Source: Chaetoceros tenuissimus (lineage: Eukaryota; Bacillariophyta; Thalassiosirophyceae; Chaetocerotales; Chaetocerotaceae). From it: DNA of 64,000 nucleotides. A program made the translations under genes and the position numbers. The stretch is taken from NCBI GenBank assembly GCA_021927905.1, contig BLLK01000019.1, forward strand, positions 1,488,001 through 1,552,000, in the 5' to 3' direction. Shown piece by piece: positions 20,541 through 29,485 of this stretch (positions are counted from its first letter, which is position 1; the number at the start of each line of letters is the position of its first letter). The notes below the pieces were generated by a model. The model worked only from the letters and a program-made list of their open reading frames with translations. It ran no database searches and was not told the origin of the DNA.

Positions 20541-21299
20541 ATGAAGTCATTTGCAAGCTTTTCCTTTTTCTTGCTATTCACGGCCATTGCATCTGTACAA
20601 AGTTTTACACCTCCAACACTCTCATCATCGTCTCTGCCAATCTTTGGTCTCGGAGCGATTCTATTCCGTCCTAAAAATCTATCTATTGTTTTAAATGAAG
20701 GCGATGATCAACAACTCGTAGAAACGGCGAAATTCTTCACAGCAGCATTCTGGGCAGGAAAGGCAGGTGGAGCTGCAAAACTATCACCGACACAAGTTCG
20801 ATCCCTTTCCAACTCACAGATTGCCGAGTTTCGTAAACGATATGGTGGTCGATTACTCAAGAATAAACGAGATGCAAAATCTGAAATCATTATTTGTAAA
20901 AATTCTGAGAATAATCAAGTCTATGGATGTGCTGGTATTGAAGTATCGAAAATATCTACTCCCAATGGCAAATCTGTTGATTTCTCTGCTCCGTTAATGT
21001 CTAACTTAGCCGTAGGGAAACAAGTTCGTAGAAAAGGGATTGCAGAAGATCTAGTCAAGGCTACTGAAGATTTGGCGAGGTTAAAGTGGGGATACAATGA
21101 GGTTTATTTATATGTAGAGAAACAGAATACTCCTGCTTTGAAATTGTATAAAAAGTTGGGATATAAGGTTCAATGGGAAGATGATACTGCTACTACTTTG
21201 ATACCGACTGCCAAAGGAAACATTGTGACTCAACCGACAGTCATTCTTTGCATGAAGAAGAATCTGGGAGCTGGTTTCTTTGGAAGATTCTTTGATTAG
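20541..21299 (+). CDS. GNAT-family N-acetyltransferase, predicted plastid-targeted
   Basis: 252 residues from the ATG at 20541. The N terminus is a signal peptide (MKSFASFSFFLLFTAIASVQS) followed directly by F at +1 (FTPPT) and a Ser-rich stretch, the diatom plastid presequence pattern. The GNAT fold follows. Motif A reads LMSNLAVGKQVRRKGIAEDL, with the R-x-x-G-x-A acetyl-CoA loop near residues 158-166, and motif B reads NTPALKLYKKLGYKV. It acetylates an amine or protein N terminus; the substrate is unknown. It resembles the chloroplast GNAT group in plants by location and pattern only. It ends FFGRFFD and is convergent to the RsfS gene. Confidence 0.8.
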   Translation: MKSFASFSFFLLFTAIASVQSFTPPTLSSSSLPIFGLGAILFRPKNLSIVLNEGDDQQLVETAKFFTAAFWAGKAGGAAKLSPTQVRSLSNSQIAEFRKRYGGRLLKNKRDAKSEIIICKNSENNQVYGCAGIEVSKISTPNGKSVDFSAPLMSNLAVGKQVRRKGIAEDLVKATEDLARLKWGYNEVYLYVEKQNTPALKLYKKLGYKVQWEDDTATTLIPTAKGNIVTQPTVILCMKKNLGAGFFGRFFD

Positions 21300-21434
21300 G
21301 ATTGAGTCTCAGGCTATGACATGTTTGAAATTGAAAAAGAATCATAGGTGTAGTGACTCCTATGCAAAGGCTATAAAATAAATCGAAGCGCTCATAACTT
21401 TACTATTAGCACTGCTATAAATTTACTCTTACTT

Positions 21435-22790
21435 CTAGAATCTACTTCCTCCGCGATTCTTTGCCTTTTTTCGTTGATTACTAGCTGGAGTGTAGCGATT
21501 ACTACTTTGTCTGGCCTTTTTATTCCTAGCGTATCCACCTCTACTATCTCCAGTCCAAAAGTCTCCTGTGACCTTCATGCTCTCGATATAGTCATCTGGA
21601 ATAGGATTTTCAGCCACGTAATCATCTACAGAATCATCATCCAATGGATTGACCTCCAATAAACGTTTGGCTTCACTTGAATTGGGACTCCATAATCCTT
21701 CCAAATCGATAGAAGAACGAGTAATGGAATCTTGTACATGAACAATGTAATTTCTGCAATCTACAGACATCCATCCATCATCCATCTTTTTACCTCTTCC
21801 CAAATTACGTTTCTTTCTTGCATATTTACTCATGGTACTATCTTCACCTCCTTCAGCACCATACTTTGCTCCAACCACACCACGTTCCGCCAAACCTCGT
21901 TTCCGTAAATTGTATACAATTTGATCCGTCAAGAGTCTTATATGTGCATAAGAGGATGCAGTTGCAATAATGAGTCCTTTCCACCCCAAATAGGATTGAC
22001 GTTCTTTAGATGGTTGAATAAAGACTACATCTTTGGCACCATTGTTTACAAGTGATGTCATGATTTCATCCTTTGATAAGAGAGTATACTTGATGATTGG
22101 GATATCCAATGAAGAGTGCTGTGATTGCTTGGCTTGTTGAGGAGTCATCATTCCTACAGGAGTGGCGGTAGAGGTTTTGGACAGACGTGCTCTACGAGTA
22201 GCTAACCAATCCGGTACCTCGGAGGAAGATGAAGTAGAAGACAATGTAGAGCTGTCTGATAAAAAGTCTTGAGATTCAAAATGTTTTTGAAAAACATCTT
22301 CTTCTTGTAAAATATCAGTGGTTTCATCATTCATGTCTATTAACTTTTCTTCAAGAGTGTCATCACCTTGATTATCGGATTCCATGAGCTCTAAATCTTG
22401 AATTAGTTTTGCAATCGTCTCCTCGTCCATGTCTTCATCACTATCAAGCTGTTCAAATTTTAACTTCAACTTGTCTTCATTCATTCCATCTAAGTCAATT
22501 AATTCATTATCGGTATCATCCATTTGACTTTTGAGTATTTGTTGAATCGCTTCTTCTTCAGTTTTCTGATTGACATAGAGATGGGACTGGCCTTTATCTC
22601 CACTTAGAGGTCTCGAAGGTGGGATCCATTCCTTTTCATTGGAATCTGATGAATTTGAAAAGTTTCTTGTATGTTGTAGTAATGAGATTGTATGATTGTT
22701 TTTTCTGTACTGCGAGGAAAGACTTGTAATGTTTCTATTTATAAAACTTTTGCAGAAAATTCTTTTGACTAGTTGATGCGATGAAGACAT
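21435..22790 (-). CDS. Iojap/RsfS-family ribosome silencing factor, predicted mitochondrial
   Basis: 451 residues, much longer than bacterial RsfS (about 110). The first 60 residues are basic and Ser-rich (SSHQLVKRIFCKSFINRN), as in a mitochondrial transit peptide. A long acidic middle (LDSDEDMDEETIAKLIQDLE) precedes the conserved domain. That domain runs from AKDVVFIQPSKERQSYLGWK through ASSYAHIRLLTDQIVYNLRK to WMSVDCRNYIVHVQDSITRS and DLEGLW, the standard Iojap order. An insert of about 30 basic residues (MSKYARKKRNLGRGKKM) splits the domain. The C-terminal tail is Arg/Lys/Asn-rich. Family members bind uL14 of the large subunit and block subunit joining. An organellar ribosome is the expected target; plastid location cannot be excluded. 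Confidence 0.85.
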   Translation of the reverse strand: MSSSHQLVKRIFCKSFINRNITSLSSQYRKNNHTISLLQHTRNFSNSSDSNEKEWIPPSRPLSGDKGQSHLYVNQKTEEEAIQQILKSQMDDTDNELIDLDGMNEDKLKLKFEQLDSDEDMDEETIAKLIQDLELMESDNQGDDTLEEKLIDMNDETTDILQEEDVFQKHFESQDFLSDSSTLSSTSSSSEVPDWLATRRARLSKTSTATPVGMMTPQQAKQSQHSSLDIPIIKYTLLSKDEIMTSLVNNGAKDVVFIQPSKERQSYLGWKGLIIATASSYAHIRLLTDQIVYNLRKRGLAERGVVGAKYGAEGGEDSTMSKYARKKRNLGRGKKMDDGWMSVDCRNYIVHVQDSITRSSIDLEGLWSPNSSEAKRLLEVNPLDDDSVDDYVAENPIPDDYIESMKVTGDFWTGDSRGGYARNKKARQSSNRYTPASNQRKKAKNRGGSRF

Positions 22791-23440
22791 GATGGAAAAG
22801 ATTGGCTAAGCTATGGCTATTTCTTATGTGTTCTAGTCAAACATAGATATGCACACAATAGAAAATTTGGTAGATGTTTGTATTTGTTCTCTATTGATGA
22901 AAGATGTCACACTATTTCGACTCCCCTTTCTTCTTGGACCACCTCGTGTCCATTCATTTTTTCGCCAAAAGATGTCAGCATGAAGGACGGTTTGGAAGCG
23001 TTAATAAAAAAGTAAACCACGACTGACATATTCACATTTTGAACATCTTTTGTTTCCCTTTTCCTTTTCTGCCTACCAAAGCTAATGGCCCCAAAAGCCA
23101 TTCAAAAATGAGAATATCAGCATCTTTTTACATCAACCTCGTACGCATAGAATAATGAAAGGTTTGAGAAGCCATATCTGCTTCTTTCTGTTCCACCCTG
23201 CCTCCTTTTCGTTTATTCCACATTCCAGTACGACATCATGATCTTTTCAAAACTGTCCTTAGCATATGGATGTGTGAATTCAGTATATCTTTGGTGATTG
23301 CATTCCACCTGCGACTGTTTGGATCTGACACTGGAGTTCGTAAACATCAAAAGATACGCATCGATCGAGGTTTAGGATCAGAAAGAAGCAAACATAAGAT
23401 ATTTTAAGAGCACATAATTTGATAAAGTTCGAACTATATC
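22791..23440. promoter_or_regulatory. Divergent upstream region of RsfS and silacidin-like genes
   Basis: About 650 bases between divergent starts. Nothing specific recognised; the open frame at 22907-23101 is unsupported. Confidence 0.4.
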
Positions 23441-23962
23441 ATGCATTTCAAATCAAACACAATTTTCGCACTCATCTTTGCAGTATCATACAGTCAAGAT
23501 GCAGCGGCACATCGTCATCTTCGAAGAGTAATGAAACCTGATGAGACACAAGGGTTCTTATCAATTGAAGAAAAAGTTATTGAAACTGAGGTGAGTGAGA
23601 TTATTCATCACCATTCCTCCTTTTTCTACTACGACTTATTCATAAAATAACTCTCTTTCCTTTAGGAATACAAAAGAAAGCTTCCTCGCAGAGAGGCATG
23701 CGATTGTTGCTCTGTTAGCTCAGATTCTTCATCCTCGTCCAGTAGTAATTCATCATCTGATAGCGATTCGGACTCTTCCTCGAGTAGTAGCAATAGCTCA
23801 TCATCAGATAGCGATTCGGACTCCTCTTCGAGTAGTAGCAATAGCTCATCATCAGATAGCGATTCGGACTCTTCCTCAAGTAGCAATAGTGATAGTAGCG
23901 ACGATTCATGTGACGAGTACTGTGATTCTTTTAGTGACAGTGGAGAATGGGAGCCATGTTAA
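23441..23962 (+). CDS. Secreted Ser/Asp-rich polyanionic protein (silacidin-like), two exons
   Basis: Exon 1 (23441-23590) encodes a signal peptide (MHFKSNTIFALIFAVSYSQD) and a short propeptide. The intron runs from GTGAGT at 23591 to TTTAG at 23665 in phase 0. Exon 2 (23666-23962) opens with EYKRKLPRREACDCC. The total is 148 residues. RKL matches the RXL motif at which diatom silica-associated precursors are cleaved. After a CDCC cluster the protein is almost only Ser, Asp and Asn, organised as three 16-residue repeats (SSSDSDSDSSSSSSNS-like). It ends in a small Cys/acidic block (CDEYCDSF, WEPC). Ser next to Asp is a typical casein-kinase-type context, so heavy phosphorylation is likely. Silacidins of Thalassiosira are acidic phosphopeptides of this kind. 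Homology is by composition and layout only. Confidence 0.7.
23750..23893 (+). repeat. 48-base tandem repeat, three units, coding
   Basis: Units start at 23750, 23798 and 23846, each encoding 16 residues around the block GATAGCGATTCGGAC. They are nearly identical, so the array expanded recently and may vary in copy number. Confidence 0.85.
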
Positions 23963-24513
23963 AAATATCCAGCCTAAAAATCAATATTTGATCTGTTGGC
24001 TACTGGCTTGACTATCAAATGTGAGTGCTCTGTTATATCAGAAGCCGCTGGAACATGGAGTTTGCGTAATATAGTTGAATTTGCAATGCATGAATTTGAT
24101 TATAAAAAAGAATAGCTAGTACATAGTACATTTCCGAAGCTGAATAAAAACAATATTCTAATTACATTCTATTTCATTCTGAGTATTTTTGAAGCCCTTG
24201 TAGTTCTGGAAATAACTTCATGATGAGGAGAGAACTTGAGCTCGATTCTTTATTCCATTATCGACCATAACATCCTCACATGAAAAAAGAACCATGTCAC
24301 AAATCTAGAGTTACACTGCGACAACTTTGCGACGCAATGAGCTTACTTAGCTGCGAGTTGAACTAGATTACAATGATTTAAATCTTATAGGTTGATTTTT
24401 AGCTGGTGATTCAAAAAAAGAGTTCTTTGTTGTCCAATAAGTAACGTTGATTAGCCTACTGATTTCTGTTCTCCTGTTGCCATAATTCTTTCAAAACGAT
24501 CTTCAATCAAATC
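23963..24513. promoter_or_regulatory. Spacer and promoter between silacidin-like and silaffin-like genes
   Basis: About 550 AT-rich bases holding the 3' region of the first gene and the promoter of the second. No specific element recognised. Confidence 0.4.
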
Positions 24514-25253
24514 ATGAACTTTAACTCTTGTGGTCTCTTTCTTTCTCTAATCCTGCTTGTATTTGCAGTTACCGATGGAGATCGTCCAAAATTTCGTGGA
24601 TACAACAAGAAAAAAGATGTTGAGAATAAATCAGGTCTGAATGAGCAGTTTCTCAGTAATCAAAAGGTAAGAGTTCTGATTCTTTTTCTTTGAATCGTGA
24701 ATAAACTTTCAATATCTGAAACGCTTCTTCATTTTGAAAGAAGAAACTAAGGCTACTTACTTCTTCAAGCAAGGGATCCTCATCTGCGAGCTCTCCTTCT
24801 AAAGGTTACTCTGGAAGCAAAGGATCCTCATCTGCAAGCTCTCAATCCAAAGGGTACTCCAGTAGTAAAGGCTCCTCTTCTTCGGCGAGCTTTCCTTCTA
24901 AAGGGTACTCTGGAAGCAAAGGATCCTCATCTGCGAGCTCTCCTTCCAAAGGTTACTCCAGTAGTAAAGGATCCTCCTCATCTGCAAGCTCTCCATCGAA
25001 AGGTTACTCAAGTAACCAAGGATCCTCGTCTGCAAGCTCTCCATCCAAAGGTTACTCTGGAAGCAAAGGATCCTCGTCTGCAAGCTCTCCTTCTAAAGGG
25101 TACTCTGGTAGTAGCAGTGGCTCCTCTTCTTCAGCAAGCTCTCCTTCCAAAGGGTACTCTAGTAGTAGCAGTGGCTCCTCTTCTTCAGCAAGCTCTCCTT
25201 CCAAAGGGTATTCTTCTTCGAAAGGAGCATCTTGGTCTTACAGCAGAAAGTAA
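24514..25253 (+). CDS. Secreted Ser/Lys/Gly/Tyr repeat protein (silaffin-like), two exons
   Basis: Exon 1 (24514-24666, 51 codons) encodes a signal peptide (MNFNSCGLFLSLILLVFAVT) and a basic propeptide (DRPKFRGYNKKKDVENKSG). A phase-0 intron (GTAAGA at 24667, acceptor GAAAG at 24740) precedes exon 2 (24741-25253, 170 residues). Exon 2 starts KKLRLLTSSSKG, where RLL is an RXL cleavage motif. The rest is nine repeats of about 16-17 residues with core PSKGYSGSKGSSSASS, and it ends ASWSYSRK. The repeats contain no acidic residue, so the product is strongly cationic with abundant Ser for phosphorylation. Lys, Ser and Tyr spacing closely recalls the SGSYSGSKGSK-type repeats of Cylindrotheca silaffin-1. 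A role in silica deposition is inferred; no sequence search was run. Confidence 0.78.
24771..25235 (+). repeat. Coding tandem repeat (about 48-51 bases), nine units
   Basis: Each unit has AAAGGNTACTC (KGYS) followed by a GGATCCTC or GGCTCCTC Ser tract. Units 7 and 8 replace the SKG core with a longer Ser/Gly run, so the array has diversified by unit type. Confidence 0.85.
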
Positions 25254-25712
25254 GGAAGTAGAGATACGAAACAAGAAGGAACTTTCAAAGTCTTCTTTTG
25301 CATATTGCAGCCAAGCTTTGTCTACTGCTATATATACATGACTTTATGAATTATAGAACGATTGAAATTATGAAAAAGAAAAATATTGTAGCTAAGCTTT
25401 GCCTACTCGGCTGCTATACATGACTTTTATGAATTATGGAACGATCATTGGAATTACGAAAAAGAAAAAATATAGAAAATAAAATAAAATGCATATCAAG
25501 AGAGTCCAAAGTTGTGCTACGCCTACTTTGTAGTGATTATTTCTGACCCTATCATTACAATCATAAATTCTATGCGGTGATAGATAATCGAGAGATTAAT
25601 TACAAAATTTAGTTACCAAGAAAAAGGATGTTCGTCTATCATTCTTAGATACATCCACACTTATATAGTATTCAAATACAGCCACTCCAAACATACTTAG
25701 GACATAGGCACT
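25254..25712. other. Intergenic region with a short tandem duplication
   Basis: Non-coding. It includes the 80-90-base direct repeat listed separately, and otherwise nothing recognised. Confidence 0.45.
25309..25475 (+). repeat. 80-90-base direct duplication downstream of silaffin-like gene
   Basis: Two adjacent imperfect copies share GCTAAGCTTTGCCTACT-like, TACATGACTT, ATGAATTATGGAACGAT and GAAAAAGAAAAA blocks, beginning near 25309 and 25388. A weak third trace (GTGCTACGCCTACTTTGTAG) lies near 25513. Confidence 0.6.
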
Positions 25713-26088
25713 GGAAATATCAACTCTAGCTTATGCTTGGTATCGGTATATTTGTGTATTCTTCATAGGAAAATGAAAGCAACAACTTAAAGAATGAATT
25801 GAAGTAGACACTATTCTCATGAAGTTTTTTTTTAAAATTGCACGAAACTTGACATTGAGTTCTCAAAACCAATCAATGAAAGAAAAAATAAGAGAAAATA
25901 TATCATAACACAGATACACCAATGTTTCATTGGCAACAGATGAACAGTTAATGAAAAATGAAAATTCAAAGGTCATTTCTTACCCGCTTATTGCCGTTCC
26001 TCTTTTGCAGTCATGCTTTCACGTAGGAGAATCTAGGGCAGCCTTTTCAAAGAGTAGGCAGCTGGAATTACCAACTTCAAGAAGAAGT
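25713..26088 (+). pseudogene. Truncated tandem copy of the 5' end of the pseudouridine synthase gene
   Basis: Unit of about 376 bases beginning GGAAATATCAACTCTAG at 25713; the same words restart at 26089. It copies the promoter, leader and first codons of the gene at 26329. The copied ATG is at 25958 and reads MKIQRSFLTRLLPFLFCSHA, then FT and a stop. The real gene has MKLHSLFLAWISSFLCCSHA followed by FTLLGDS. The copy keeps promoter and signal-peptide sequence but no enzyme domain, so it could express at most a 22-residue peptide. Confidence 0.75.
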
Positions 26089-26328
26089 GGAAATATCAAC
26101 TCTAGATTATGCTTAGTATAGATTACAAATCCGTACTACTATGAAAATGAAAAAGCACCAACTCAAAAGAATGAGTTGAAATAGATACCGTTCTCATGAA
26201 GAGAAAATTGCGCGAAAACTTGACATTTGAGTTCTCATGCGTCCCACAACCATTCATTCAAAGAAAAAAGATATGATTACAAAGATACATCTGTTTCATA
26301 GTGGCAATAGATGCAGAGTTGATACAGA

Positions 26329-27435
26329 ATGAAACTTCATAGCTTATTTCTTGCCTGGATATCATCGTTCCTCTGTTGTAGTCATGCTTTCACTCTATTG
26401 GGAGATTCTAGGACAGCCTTTTCAAACAGTAGGCCGATTGAATCACCAACGACCTCAAGAAGAAAAACTGCTGCTACCGCGATTTTTAGTTATTGCAATG
26501 GTAGCACCAAGTCGTTATCGTTGCAAATTGATGACTCTGATGAAGTATTGCTAAACGATGAAGACAGCGATGAAATATTACATCATGAGTCTCTTGATAT
26601 CCCAAAAGAAGTTGCATCAATTTCAGTCATTTGTGAATCTGAAAATGTCTTGGCCATTCATAAGCCGCCAAACATTGCTCATCACAATGATGAAACTACA
26701 ATGGGAATCGTAACTTGTGTGCGATATTTACAATCCATCGACAAAATTGGCTACAAGGGAAGAATCTATAGCGTTCATCGCCTCGATAAACCCACATCTG
26801 GGATACTACTGTTTGCAAAATCACCTCAAGTTGCTCAAGAGCTTACAAAAGCTTTTCGAGAAAAGACGGCTGTTAAGTATTATGTTGCTCTGAGTAATAA
26901 GAAACCGAAGAAGAAGAAACAGGGATGGGTGAAAGGAGATATGGTACAGAGTAGACGTAAAACTTGGAAATTGACCAATTCAATGAAGAACGCAGCCATA
27001 AGTAGGTTTTATACGAGCGGGCTTGGGAATTGTGAATTCAATATCGATCCAACTACGTGGGATCATTGGAGTAACTCTTTTGACGTTCCAAATACTAGCA
27101 GTGATGACATGAAACCCTTATTACCGAAGACGCTGTTACTATTTCGTCCGCACACTGGACAAACTCATCAACTTCGTGTTGCTGCAAAGTCTCTAGGACT
27201 TGGAATTCTAGGAGATATTTTGTATAGTGACTCTACCGAAGCAAAGACTATGGATAGAATGTTTCTTCATGCCATTGCTATTCATGTAGAGCTAGAACAT
27301 GAATCTATTGTAGTATATGATCCTCCGACATCGTGGTTTGGCAAGAATGGAACCTCAAATGGTATTGAAAACGTGTTGACTACAATCATGAAGAAGCATT
27401 GCGAAGATGAAAAGATATCATCATGTCTACAATAA
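26329..27435 (+). CDS. RluA-family pseudouridine synthase, predicted plastid-targeted
   Basis: 368 residues, no intron. The signal peptide MKLHSLFLAWISSFLCCSHA is followed directly by F (FTLLGDSRTAF), the ASAF-like pattern, and a Ser/Thr-rich transit stretch. The enzyme domain includes VLAIHKPPNIAHH, the catalytic block YSVHRLDKPTSGILLFAKS (catalytic Asp near residue 152), KYYVAL, LLLFRPHTGQTHQLRVAAK and FLHAIAIHVE, in RluA order. It isomerises uridine to pseudouridine in organellar rRNA or tRNA; the site cannot be told. A Lys-rich insert (KKPKKKKQGWVKGDM) lies after the catalytic block. No S4 domain precedes it. The promoter is duplicated just upstream (25713-26088). Confidence 0.88.
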   Translation: MKLHSLFLAWISSFLCCSHAFTLLGDSRTAFSNSRPIESPTTSRRKTAATAIFSYCNGSTKSLSLQIDDSDEVLLNDEDSDEILHHESLDIPKEVASISVICESENVLAIHKPPNIAHHNDETTMGIVTCVRYLQSIDKIGYKGRIYSVHRLDKPTSGILLFAKSPQVAQELTKAFREKTAVKYYVALSNKKPKKKKQGWVKGDMVQSRRKTWKLTNSMKNAAISRFYTSGLGNCEFNIDPTTWDHWSNSFDVPNTSSDDMKPLLPKTLLLFRPHTGQTHQLRVAAKSLGLGILGDILYSDSTEAKTMDRMFLHAIAIHVELEHESIVVYDPPTSWFGKNGTSNGIENVLTTIMKKHCEDEKISSCLQ

Positions 27436-27602
27436 AATTAATGCATTGTTTTACTTCTGTTTACTTATTGAAGATTAATGAAACGTAGTGGAACGACTGG
27501 AAGCATGGAAACTCAACACCCCATTTATGAATTCCAAGTGCTTTGAAACTAGATATTGACTCAAGACCCATCTTGATATCGTATGACTATAAACTCTCTT
27601 CT

Positions 27603-29485
27603 CTAAACCGCAGCATTGCTGCCTTTTGCTTCTTTGGCTTTCTTTTCGCCCTCGCTATCCTCCTTTCTTTTTCTCTTTTTCACCTTTCCAACAGACTTTT
27701 CAACTACACCATATGGATCATCCAAACCATGCAGTCTACACCACATGAGTTCATAAAAGGTCTTGCGACTTCCATACTTTGGTCTCTCTTCAAAGCGACT
27801 TCTATGATATTGCTTCGCAACTTGATCCTTGCTATCTTGTACTTGCTTCGTAGCACGAATTGCCTCCTTGATTTCCTTTGGACACTTACGGCATTTGAAT
27901 GCAACATGCTTGAACATGGTCTGTGTAGTCGTGGTCTGTGAGAAGGAACGAATGGTAGATGGAAAGTATCTTCCAAACCCTGGTTCTCCATCGCAATGTT
28001 TGCAACAAAGACCTTTGAATCCAATTTCATGACTTTTGTATGTTCCAATCCTATCATGTTTAGTCACAAAGCATGGTCTCAACTGTGCCATGGTGAGAAA
28101 GATATAATCTGGAACATAATTTCTATCCGATGACTCAACAAGTTTGGATCCTCCTACAAGTTTCTTGAGTTGTTCTTCATCGTCTAGGTCAACATTGATT
28201 TTGGATGTATCGAGGCTAGCATGAATATCGAGGTCACCAGGATTTGCATCTGACAATCTACCTAGATGTGCAAACTGGCGACGTTTGGAAATGACTTCTC
28301 CCTGTATAAGGTAAAGAAGCATACGTTAGATACATATAAAATTAAACCTTACAAATAGCAATAGCAAATACATACCGGAACATATCCAGGAGGCAAACCA
28401 TTTGGCAGACTAGCATAGTATTGATAATCTCTTGAAATGTAAGATTCTTCCGTTCTGTCTGCAGGTTCCTTCGTATCCTTCTTTTTAAAAGAAGTTCCAT
28501 CAGGATTAGTACCTGGTGGCAAAGACCCTGGCTGCACTCCTCCAGTGGATGGTACTGGGTAGCGATTAGTAGGAGGCGGTTGCATAAATTTCGATGGGTA
28601 ATTTCCATAAGGGTTCCATCCATAGGGTGGTGGATACTGATACATTGGTGGATACATTCCATATGGCTGTTGCTGCTGCATCATAGGATTAGCTCCTTGA
28701 GTAGGTGAAGCATCTGTTCCTTCCTTTTTCACGGCATCCGTTGTAGAAGGAGCTGTTGCATCACTTTGTTTCTGTGCGGTTGCATCATTTGCAGGAGGTT
28801 GCTCTTTTGCTTCTTCCTTTGCATTGGTAACAGGTTGCACTTGTGCGCCTTCCTTTTGTTCATTTGAAGTATTTGCCTCAGAAACTTTCACTTCTTGATT
28901 TGCAGCAACATTTGGATTCTTTCCATCAGCTTGAATGGATGCACCAGCAGCAGTCTTTGGCGGAGAAGGTTGACCTTGATTAGGATTCATAGGTGGATAT
29001 CCTTGCATCATTCCAGGATATGGCTGATAAGGAGGCATACCTCCATAAGGATGACCACGAGGAGGATATCCATGTGAAGGAAACTGACCAGACATTCCTT
29101 GTGGAGAATTTCCCATTTGATTCATGTAAGGATGAGTAGGAGGACCAGCACCTGCTTGATGCTGCTGCTGAGGCGGAGGCTGTTGATAAAAAGGACGAAG
29201 CATCATTTGACTATTCTGAGAAGCAGCTCCAGCTTGATTCGGTGGAACCAACGCAGGCATTGCAGGGGTTCCATTATTTCCAGTAGCAGCTAGAGCAGCT
29301 GCATTAGTCCCTTCAGCTCCAGTTGCACCGCCACTAGGTGCAGCCGCAATAGTTTCTCCTGCTGCATTTGTATTCTGTTTCTTTTCTTCTCCTTCACAAA
29401 CTTCTGTCAAAAGCAAAAGAGATTTCATAGCATCACTGCTATCATTATTAGCCGCCTTGTGTTCATTCTTTTCGTCTTGGGTCAT
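27603..29485 (-). CDS. Pro/Gln/Gly-rich protein with Cys-motif domain, two exons
   Basis: Exon 1 (28376-29485) ends at GGA TAT GTT CCG followed by GTATGT. The 74-base intron ends TTATACAG, and exon 2 (27603-28301) continues GEVISKRRQFAHLGRL, giving 602 residues. The N-terminal half is low-complexity (Pro/Gln/Gly/Met/Tyr and Ala/Asn-rich), typical of nuclear or RNA-associated proteins. Exon 2 carries FLTMAQLRPCFVTKHDRIGT, then a compact domain with CCKHC, GFGRYFPST, a Thr-rich TTTTQT and CRKCP. This domain recurs in many diatom proteins as I know them and is probably zinc-binding. The protein ends in a Lys-rich KKRKRKEDSEGEKKAK tail that looks like a nuclear localisation signal. A chromatin or transcription role is a guess. 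Confidence 0.8.

Noticed and set aside
23662-23909. Minus-strand open frames over the Ser/Asp repeat (LLLLEEESESLSDDE-type repeats)
   Set aside because: They are antisense shadows of the 48-base repeat; the sense frame has a signal peptide, splice sites and a sensible end.
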